Below are positions 36,317-40,933 of a DNA stretch of 40,933 nt, piece after piece. The position numbers were made by a program, and so were the translations under genes. The notes beneath the pieces are model-generated. The model worked only from the letters and a program-made list of their open reading frames with translations. It searched no databases and was not told the origin of the DNA. Positions within the stretch are counted from its first letter, which is position 1. The number at the start of each line of letters is the position of its first letter. Source of the stretch: Cytophagales bacterium. GTDB taxonomy: Bacteria > Bacteroidota > Bacteroidia > Cytophagales > Spirosomataceae. The stretch covers positions 1 through 40,933 of the forward strand of contig JAAFKE010000035.1 in NCBI GenBank assembly GCA_013298215.1, in the 5' to 3' direction.

Positions 36317-36369
36317 GTGTCGGTGTGGTGGTGTTTGAACAAAGCGGCGCGTAGGTTGTTAATGACAGT

Positions 36370-36735
36370 ATGAAAAGATGCACTTTACTTTTAGCCATTG
36401 CTGCCCTTGCATTTGGTGCGATCTCTTGCTCGAGCACTCCCGCGCAACAATACATTGAGCCACAGCCGATTGACCCCAATGCCCCCGTTACTTTCGAGCG
36501 AAATATAAAGGCGTTAATAACAACCAAATGCGCACCGTGCCACACCCAAGGCGGCAACCGCAACAACAAGTGGGACAATTATACCAACTTAAAAACGCAG
36601 ATTACGGGCGTGATGGGGCGGGTTAGAAAAGAACCCGATGACCCGCTCTTTATGCCCAAAAATGGTAGTAAGCTCACCAAAGAAGAGATGGATTTGCTTA
36701 ATAGATGGATAGACGAAGGTTTACTGGAAAGATAG
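36370..36735 (+). CDS. Small c-type cytochrome lipoprotein
   Basis: The 121-residue protein has a lipoprotein signal with Cys20 (AFGAISC). One haem-binding motif, C54-A-P-C57-H58, is followed by TQGGNRNNKWDNYTNL. The likely sixth ligand is Met95 in DPLFMPKNG. The motif context (ALITTKCAPCHTQGG) is that of the short cytochromes often found in Bacteroidota and Planctomycetes beside membrane redox proteins. It probably carries electrons at the outer face of the inner membrane or in the periplasm; no partner is encoded next to it. Confidence 0.88.
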   Translation: MKRCTLLLAIAALAFGAISCSSTPAQQYIEPQPIDPNAPVTFERNIKALITTKCAPCHTQGGNRNNKWDNYTNLKTQITGVMGRVRKEPDDPLFMPKNGSKLTKEEMDLLNRWIDEGLLER

Positions 36736-36802
36736 TGCCCACAAGCACAGCTACAACGCTACCATTTACACGAATCAAAATATTTGTATATTTGCGGCGG
36801 CG

Positions 36803-36835
36803 TAAGTAATCATGTTGAATCTTGACGGAGCCGCG
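36803..36835 (+). repeat. Left copy of a 32-bp imperfect direct repeat flanking the methyltransferase gene
   Basis: TAAGTAATCATGTTGAAT and then CTTGACGGAGCCGC matches 37648-37678 (TAAGTAATCAGGTTGAAT, TTGACGAAGCCGC) with three substitutions and one gap. Confidence 0.5.
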
Positions 36836-37649
36836 CAGTTTTCAAAAGAACATAAACAACAGACCGTTTTTTGAATTGATTAAAAAATACCTTCGCTACC
36901 TGCTATCGGCCACAAACGCGCACGGCATCCACTCCCCTTTTGTGTTCGAGCTGTACTGTTCGGTGCTGCGGCATGACCCTACCGACGTTCCCGACTACGC
37001 CCGCATCGAGAACATCAGAAAAAAAATGCTTCGCAACTCCACCACCATTTCTATTACCGACCTGGGCGCGGGCTCAAAAGTGAACGCTTCGAACCACCGC
37101 AAAATCCGCGACATTGCCAAGAACTCTAAAAAGCCCGCTAAATTTGGGCGGCTGTTCTACCGCTTAATTCAAAAATTTGGATCAGACACCATCGTAGATC
37201 TGGGTACGTCGCTGGGCATCACCACCCTATACCTGGCCCAAGCGCGCCCGCAAGCGACGGTCATCACGTTTGAGGGTTGCCCGCAAACGGCGCAAATTGC
37301 CAAACAAAATTTCGACCAATGCCACGCACACAACGTAGAGGTTGTAGTGGGCAACTTAGACCAAACGCTCCCCGAACGGCTCGAAAGCATCGAGAAAATT
37401 GACCTCGCGTTTTTCGATGCCAACCACCGCTTCGAGCCCACCGTGCGGTATTTTGAAAACTGCCTCGGCAAAGCGCACCAAAACTCAATTTTTATTTTTG
37501 ACGATATTCACTGGTCCGACGACATGGAACTGGCCTGGCAAACGATCAAAGACAATCCACGGGTGCGGGTGACGATCGATCTGTTTTTCGTGGGAATTGT
37601 CTTTTTTAGGGAGACCCAAACCAAGCAGCATTTTACGGTTTGGTACTAA
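36822..37649 (+). CDS. Class I SAM-dependent methyltransferase
   Basis: The product is about 275 residues. The Rossmann core starts at about 115: IVDLGTSLGITTLYLAQARP (motif I), VITFEGCPQTAQIAKQNF (motif II, acidic Glu), LAFFDANHRFEPTVRYFENC (motif IV), then FIFDDIHWSDDMELAW. The arrangement and the late DDIHW motif fit the O-methyltransferase-like methyltransferase_24 group. The N-terminal part (KKYLRYLLSATNAHGIHSPF) is typical of Bacteroidota members. No in-frame ATG exists; the frame can begin at the TTG at 36822. An ATG at 36812 in another frame reads MLNLDGAAQFSKEHKQQTVF and stops at a T6 run just where the methyltransferase text begins, so a one-base frameshift at the start is possible. 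Confidence 0.8.
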   Translation: MTEPRSFQKNINNRPFFELIKKYLRYLLSATNAHGIHSPFVFELYCSVLRHDPTDVPDYARIENIRKKMLRNSTTISITDLGAGSKVNASNHRKIRDIAKNSKKPAKFGRLFYRLIQKFGSDTIVDLGTSLGITTLYLAQARPQATVITFEGCPQTAQIAKQNFDQCHAHNVEVVVGNLDQTLPERLESIEKIDLAFFDANHRFEPTVRYFENCLGKAHQNSIFIFDDIHWSDDMELAWQTIKDNPRVRVTIDLFFVGIVFFRETQTKQHFTVWY

Positions 37650-37678
37650 GTAATCAGGTTGAATTTGACGAAGCCGCC
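37648..37678 (+). repeat. Right copy of the direct repeat flanking the methyltransferase gene
   Basis: This begins within the methyltransferase stop codon (TAA). Together with the left copy it brackets the gene almost exactly. Confidence 0.45.
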
Positions 37679-37795
37679 CTCGCGGTTATTGAATAAATAC
37701 TTGGCAGTTAAATAGTTGCAAAATAAAGAATATCAAATATTTAGTTGCAACTGCTTTGGTAATTTTCAAAACCAAAGGTATTTGTGTCTCTCTTT

Positions 37796-37816
37796 AAAAA
37801 TTAGAAAGAATCGCTG
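37796..37816. repeat. 21-bp repeat, first copy
   Basis: AAAAATTAGAAAGAATCGCTG matches 38281-38301 at 20 of 21 bases. This copy covers the stop of the truncated toxin; the other copy follows the stop of the short secreted ORF. Confidence 0.5.
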
Positions 37817-37914
37817 ATAAAAATTAACACCATTTCCAAGGTCATATTTTCTGATTCTTCTATTTTATCCTCGCTACCTACGTGCTTATGATGCGGAAAT
37901 GTTGCACCTATCAT
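37801..37914 (-). pseudogene. C-terminal remnant of a TumE/DUF6516-like toxin
   Basis: A 37-codon frame starts at an ATG that overlaps the antitoxin stop by four bases (ATGA). It reads MIGATFPHHKHVGSEDKIEE, then SENMTLEMVLIFISDSF and TAA. The phrase TFPHHKHVG is the conserved late motif of TumE-like (DUF6516) toxins, which are normally about 100 residues or longer; the first two thirds are missing. Because the fragment still sits in the coupled position, an in-frame deletion that joined the overlap to the toxin tail is the simplest explanation. It is unlikely to be toxic. Family recognition is from motif memory. Confidence 0.65.
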
Positions 37915-38216
37915 TGATTTAGGGCTAAAAGATCTTTTTGATAAGCAATCACTACGTCAATCGAACTTTCCCAGGCAATGCTATCATCTTCTTTTTCAAG
38001 AATAGTATGCTGTTTTATTTGTTCAAAATCTTGGCAGAAAACATCAAAACTTATCCCGTACTTTTGTTCAAAAAAATCAGTGCGACTTTTATAATAAGCT
38101 ATCTTTTGCTGAATGATACTTTTGGCTTGCTCGCGTGCGAAATCAATTACACTTAAATAGCCCAATCCGCGTATCAATTGGGTGAGTGTTTCGGGAGTGT
38201 TTGCTGAACCTGTCAT
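37911..38216 (-). CDS. Antitoxin of a TumA/TumE-like pair
   Basis: The 101-residue helical protein starts MTGSANTPETLTQLIRGLGY. It has a central coiled stretch (REQAKSIIQQKIAYYKSRTD), FFEQKYGISFDVFCQDFEQI, and an acidic tryptophan-bearing end (EKEDDSIAWESSIDVVIAYQ). This pattern is seen in antitoxins partnered with DUF6516 toxins. The ATG at 38216 is preferred over the upstream TTG because a -7 promoter match lies just before it. It is followed, with a 4-base overlap, by the truncated toxin. The antitoxin is intact while the toxin is not, as in the PIN locus at 6.3 kb. Confidence 0.72.
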   Translation of the reverse strand: MTGSANTPETLTQLIRGLGYLSVIDFAREQAKSIIQQKIAYYKSRTDFFEQKYGISFDVFCQDFEQIKQHTILEKEDDSIAWESSIDVVIAYQKDLLALNQ

Positions 38217-38234
38217 ACTTATTTGAGTTTTAGA

Positions 38235-38242
38235 CAAATTTA
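38235..38242 (-). promoter_or_regulatory. Putative -7 element for the antitoxin gene
   Basis: On the minus strand TAAATTTG is an exact TAnnTTTG match, 18 bases before the antitoxin ATG. Confidence 0.4.
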
Positions 38243-38266
38243 CGCACAATCGAAAACTTTGTAAAA

Positions 38267-38863
38267 TTATTTCTGCGCAAAAAAATTAGAAAGAATCGTT
38301 GCTATTCCCCGCCCCCGCTCGCTTGAATGTGAGTGAATGGAGTTTGAAGGTCTTTGAACGCCTTGTTGTCCTCGCGCAGGTACTTGGGCTGGTATTTTTG
38401 TGCGAATAGTCCCATTCCCCCATGGACTAAACAAATTAGTAAGAATATTAGAAACTTCTTCATGATGTTTAGTTGTTTGGTTAATTTTTTCAATTTTTTC
38501 TATATGTATGTACTGCAAAACTCCATTTACAGTAAGTACGGGGCAATTGTCGCAATTATAAATCTTTCCCCATACTCGGTACTTAAAAGGTTGGGGCTTC
38601 CCGTCTATATACGTAGTTTCTAACTCAGACTCATATAAATCTCGTTGTTTAAGGCAAAAAGAAGGGGCATCTTTAATGTTCTCTACAACAAGCCCCCCGC
38701 CCCATGTGTCAGCCCGTGCGTTCTCCACGGTTGTAAAATAGGATAGTTTTTGTGTAGATGCACCGCAACAAGAGCCGTCGGGGCAGGGGTCTTGGGTCTT
38801 ACAACTCACGCTCATACACAGCACAACGGCCAAGTAGAGCCAAGGTTTCAATTGTTTTTTCAT
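38267..38863 (-). CDS. Cys-rich lipoprotein; C-terminal part probably out of frame
   Basis: The open frame has 198 residues. It starts with a lipoprotein signal (MKKQLKPWLYLAVVLCMSVSC, lipobox Cys 21) followed by KTQDPCPDGSCCG, SYFTTVENARADTWGGGLVV and YNCDNCPVLTVNG. Up to about residue 130 (EKIEKIN) it reads like a normal exported protein. Beyond that the text turns odd (ARGQQGVQRPSNSIHSHSSE) and runs in a different frame over a better-looking short secreted ORF. Adding one A to either of the two A6 runs near 38487-38505 would stop the lipoprotein just before that ORF. The N-terminal part is therefore trusted, the last third is not. Function is unknown. Confidence 0.6.
   Translation of the reverse strand: MKKQLKPWLYLAVVLCMSVSCKTQDPCPDGSCCGASTQKLSYFTTVENARADTWGGGLVVENIKDAPSFCLKQRDLYESELETTYIDGKPQPFKYRVWGKIYNCDNCPVLTVNGVLQYIHIEKIEKINQTTKHHEEVSNILTNLFSPWGNGTIRTKIPAQVPARGQQGVQRPSNSIHSHSSERGRGIATILSNFFAQK
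38281..38301. repeat. 21-bp repeat, second copy
   Basis: This is the counterpart of 37796-37816. It immediately follows, on the minus strand, the stop of the short secreted ORF. Confidence 0.5.
38302..38463 (-). CDS. Short secreted protein, probably truncated
   Basis: From the ATG at 38463 a 53-residue product begins with a textbook signal peptide (MKKFLIFLLICLVHGGMGLF, cut near AQ). It continues KYQPKYLREDNKAFKDLQTP, FTHIQASGGGE and a stop at 38302-38304. It overlaps the lipoprotein frame in a different phase and is the more plausible coding text here. The abrupt end, right at a 21-bp repeat, suggests its 3' part is lost. Function is unknown. Confidence 0.5.
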   Translation of the reverse strand: MKKFLIFLLICLVHGGMGLFAQKYQPKYLREDNKAFKDLQTPFTHIQASGGGE

Positions 38864-39027
38864 GTTTTTTGTTGTTTTTTGGTTTAAAAATGTAAAAAGC
38901 AGAAAAAATGAGGTGGGTGTTTCATAGGCGTGCGGGGTCAGAGAGTGAAATGATGCGTTAAATATACAATGCAGGTTAATACGTTTGTATTATTTTATTG
39001 AGCATTTGTTTTAAAATAAGTTTGGGT

Positions 39028-39180
39028 AGTTTCTAACGCATAGATTGCTGGTTTCAATTTCTAATTGGGGCCTGCAGTATATTATCTTAGGCCCTTGCAG
39101 GGCGACAAAGTGGGTAGATTATTGTGGGGGATAATTACAAACGCAATGCCTTACGAACCCCGATTGGGAATCGGGGCCAG
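39028..39180. repeat. Palindromic intergenic repeat unit
   Basis: The 398-base gap 38864-39261 has no gene. It holds a structured segment: GGGGCCTGCAG, then GGCCCTTGCAGGGC, then a GC-rich hairpin CCCCGATT-GGG-AATCGGGG (39158-39176) followed by GGCCAGC. The order (a GCCCTTGCAGGGC block, then ACGAACCCCG with a hairpin) is reminiscent of intergenic repeats scattered in some Bacteroidota genomes. It starts with TTTCTAACGC, as copies R1 and R3 do. Only one copy is seen here. Confidence 0.4.
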
Positions 39181-39214
39181 CGAGATACAAGTAATTAGGA
39201 CATACCATTTTTTA

Positions 39215-39253
39215 CACAAAAAAAGGGGAACATTGATGCTCCCCTTTTTTGTG
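39215..39253 (-). terminator. Intrinsic terminator after the T9SS-sorted protein
   Basis: CACAAAAAAAGGGGA pairs with TCCCCTTTTTTGTG (one bulge) around a 10-base loop. On the minus strand it ends in a T-run, 8 bases after the stop at 39262. Confidence 0.8.
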
Positions 39254-39261
39254 TTTTAACG

Positions 39262-39825
39262 CTACCGCACCAGTATCAATTTTTTGACAAATCGTTTTTG
39301 GGTCGTTTGCAGTTGCAGCAGGTAAACGCCCACGGGCAGGTCGGTTAGGTTGAGCAACTGGCTAAAATTCCCCGATTTAGCCTTGAAATCAAAGCCCTTG
39401 GCCGTGCGTCCCGTCAGGTCTTGCACCGCTATCTGCACCGCCCCCGCCTCGGCAAGCCACGTTTCTACCCGCACTTGGCCGTCGGTGGGATTGGGAGAAA
39501 GCACCAAATCAAGCATTGGCGGCTCTACGCTCCTTTCGGCCAAGTCTTCGATTGCTCCCACCCTGCAATTCGAGAAATTGACGTTGGCTGGCGAGTTGAT
39601 AAGGTTGTTTGACCCACCACACGGCCGCGCCACAACGGCTACCGTACCGTTGCGCCACGGCGCATTGGCCGGTACGTTGTAGGTCCAGCCATGAAACTCT
39701 GCCTGCGGTGTGCCGAAACCAGCCACCAAGTCAGGGCGGCTCTGATTGGCTGGTATTGTGGCCACCAATTGCCCATTTATCAAAATCTCGACCTCAACAG
39801 TACGCCCAAAGTTGTTTTGATCCAA
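39262..39825 (-). CDS. T9SS sorting-domain protein, 5'-truncated
   Basis: The open frame has 187 residues from a TTG. The C-terminal 80 are a type A type IX secretion sorting domain: VLSPNPTDGQVRVETW, VQIAVQDLTGRTA, LPVGVYLLQLQT and the basic end KRFVKKLILVR. The first 100 residues (FGRTVEVEILINGQLVATIP, RPDLVAGFGTPQAEFHGWTY) are a beta-domain repeated in Bacteroidota surface proteins, and its text extends upstream in frame (AARAAPTWALDQNNF) to a TGA at 39853-39855. There is no signal peptide. It is thus the tail of a larger cell-surface protein whose front was lost before or at the junction with the nuclease gene; without a signal it cannot be exported. Confidence 0.75.
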   Translation of the reverse strand: MDQNNFGRTVEVEILINGQLVATIPANQSRPDLVAGFGTPQAEFHGWTYNVPANAPWRNGTVAVVARPCGGSNNLINSPANVNFSNCRVGAIEDLAERSVEPPMLDLVLSPNPTDGQVRVETWLAEAGAVQIAVQDLTGRTAKGFDFKAKSGNFSQLLNLTDLPVGVYLLQLQTTQKRFVKKLILVR

Positions 39826-39892
39826 TGCCCAAGTCGGGGCCGCCCGTGCGGCTCAATTCAGCACCACTTCGGCGGTTCGATTCTGCCTCTTT

Positions 39893-39916
39893 TTCGCCAA
39901 ACGCTTGTTAGGCGAA
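39893..39916. other. Hairpin after the Rpn nuclease gene
   Basis: On the minus strand TTCGCCtAAC-AAGC-GTTtGGCGAA folds into a nine-pair hairpin with one mismatch, four bases after the nuclease stop. No T-run follows, so termination is uncertain. Confidence 0.35.
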
Positions 39917-39919
39917 GGC

Positions 39920-40792
39920 TTACTTTTTCAATTCGTTTCTTAATTCGTCAATTTGGTCAGAAGTTAGTTTCGTCAGGTCGGCAATAATTGAATTTTCATA
40001 CCCTTTTAAAATCCCATTTTTAGCAATTTCAATTGTTTTTCTTTCTTCAACTTTAAATTCAGCCTCCGTCTGTAATGTAAATATTTCACTTGCCTTTAAA
40101 TGCAAACTGTCCAAATAACGATTGTAGCCATATTGATCTTCTTTTTCAAGTCGCATAATGTCTAAAACTTCGCCTGCTTCTTTTAATCCTTTTGCTTTAA
40201 ATTCGTCTTTTACTTCACTGTTTTTTAAGAAGTAAACCCATTCGTCCAAAGTATCCTTTGCATTGTCGTTGAACTGATTGACTTTCAATAAATAATATTC
40301 TGGAAATATGTCTGAAACTTGTTCCTTTACAAATGTCGTTTTCTGTTTGTCCGAAAGTCCTAATAAGTCTTTTTGATGAAGTCCAATAAAATCAGTTTTG
40401 CCTTTGTAAATATAATCTTGTCCTTGTCCAAGGTCAAAGTAAACGATATTTATAGAAATTACTTTTTTGATTTCAGAATATTTCTGTCCAAGTTTTAAGT
40501 TTTCAGAAATACTTTTAGAAACTCCATAGGTCATTCTGTGAAAATAGTCAATTTCATAAGTGCTTTGTATTTCAATGATAATGAGCTCATTCTTTGAGTT
40601 TTGAGTTAAAATATCAACTCTATTAAATTTATCAGCATCTGTTTCTTGATTACTTTCGCTTTCAAGAATTTGCTCAATTTTAATATTGTCAAATAAAAGC
40701 TCGCTCAAAAAACCTTCTAAAACAACAAAATTGGCTTTGTTTCTCAAAAGTCTTTTAATTGCCCAGTCAAATCGTATTAATTTCTTGCTCAT
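39920..40792 (-). CDS. Rpn-family (PD-(D/E)XK) recombination-promoting nuclease / putative transposase
   Basis: The 290-residue protein starts MSKKLIRFDWAIKRLLRNKA, then NFVVLEGFLSELL. The nuclease core is visible as FNRVDILTQNSKNELIIIEI followed by Q: Asp near residue 79 and the ExQ motif give the PD-(D/E)XK site. YFHRMTYGVSKSISENLKLG is a characteristic helix of the family. The C-terminal region (about 200-290) is helical and charged. Rpn proteins are DNA nucleases linked to RecA-independent recombination and possibly phage defence, and are often spread among mobile elements. An IS3-type element lies only about 16 bases upstream of the start codon and a truncated gene lies downstream, so this spot is recombinationally active. 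Confidence 0.88.
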   Translation of the reverse strand: MSKKLIRFDWAIKRLLRNKANFVVLEGFLSELLFDNIKIEQILESESNQETDADKFNRVDILTQNSKNELIIIEIQSTYEIDYFHRMTYGVSKSISENLKLGQKYSEIKKVISINIVYFDLGQGQDYIYKGKTDFIGLHQKDLLGLSDKQKTTFVKEQVSDIFPEYYLLKVNQFNDNAKDTLDEWVYFLKNSEVKDEFKAKGLKEAGEVLDIMRLEKEDQYGYNRYLDSLHLKASEIFTLQTEAEFKVEERKTIEIAKNGILKGYENSIIADLTKLTSDQIDELRNELKK

Positions 40793-40808
40793 TTTATCTT
40801 AATAAATT

Positions 40809-40820
40809 TGTCCTCCCCCC
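40809..40820. repeat. Probable terminal inverted repeat of an IS3-family element
   Basis: TGTCCTCCCCCC begins with the TG expected for IS3 ends and abuts the transposase stop codon at 40821. The other end is beyond the window. Confidence 0.45.
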
Positions 40821-40933
40821 TTATGCCGCAACCACTATTGACTGGAGATACTCTTGATTCTTATAGACCATTTGTGGGGTCTTACCTTTGAGAGCCGAAT
40901 GGGGTCTGTCAAAGTTATAGGAGTTCCACCATA
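40821..40933 (-). mobile_element. IS3-family transposase (OrfB) C-terminus, partial
   Basis: Reading in from the right edge on the minus strand: WWNSYNFDRPHSALKGKTPQ, then MVYKNQEYLQSIVVAA and stop at 40821-40823. YNFDRPHSxLxGKTP is the hallmark end of the IS3/IS150 OrfB integrase (rve_3), positioned after the catalytic Glu. The 5' part of the gene lies outside the window, so completeness of the element cannot be judged. Confidence 0.88.

Noticed and set aside
39853-39916. Possible integron attC site, because GTTAGGC (GTTRRRY) occurs at 39907-39913
   Set aside because: The matching upstream core is only GCTCAAT, there is no integrase or cassette array, and the hairpin is explained by the simple TTCGCC/GGCGAA dyad after the nuclease gene.

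Overview
The window looks like chromosome from a Bacteroidota bacterium, probably a Cytophagia- or Saprospiria-type environmental species (the class is inference). The reasons are a SusC/SusD pair, two further TonB-dependent receptors with carboxypeptidase-regulatory-like N-terminal domains, a type IX secretion sorting domain, a LytS/LytTR two-component pair with a sensory propeller, DUF547 and SusD-type lipoproteins, start codons without clear Shine-Dalgarno sites, and promoter matches of the TAnnTTTG (-7) type.

Left third (1-7.5 kb). A TonB-dependent receptor is followed by an accessory island. It holds a tightly coupled three-gene module (2774-5766: two unknown proteins and a MinD/ParA-like KGGVGR ATPase fused to TPR repeats), a frameshifted secreted protein, a toxin-antitoxin pair whose PIN toxin has a stop codon at a catalytic position, and fragments of secreted-protein genes cut off at copies of a degenerate intergenic repeat. 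I regard the three-gene module as the best candidate for an undescribed system; its first gene carries an in-frame stop ten codons after the only nearby ATG.

Middle (7.5-35.5 kb). This part is mostly intact and chromosomal in character: two secreted proteins, one a PQQ-like propeller; DoxX; an M23 peptidase; an ABM-fold protein; a TonB receptor; MoaA; SusD/SusC; a multi-pass membrane protein; serine hydroxymethyltransferase; a quinohaem dehydrogenase overlapping an ArnT-like glycosyltransferase; a frameshifted MTPEQR-repeat protein; a LysR regulator divergent from isocitrate dehydrogenase; and a LytTR response regulator with its propeller histidine kinase. Clear hairpin terminators separate several units (12.3, 16.9, 23.0 and 31.4 kb).

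Right end (35.5-40.9 kb). A DUF547 lipoprotein, a haem lipoprotein and a methyltransferase without an ATG start lead into a second accessory zone. That zone has a TumA/TumE-like toxin-antitoxin locus with only the toxin C-terminus left, two overlapping reading frames that suggest a frameshift, a 5'-truncated T9SS-sorted protein, an Rpn-family PD-(D/E)XK nuclease and the end of an IS3-family transposase running off the edge. Both accessory zones share decay by nonsense mutation, homopolymer frameshift and truncation. No rRNA, tRNA or CRISPR array was recognised.
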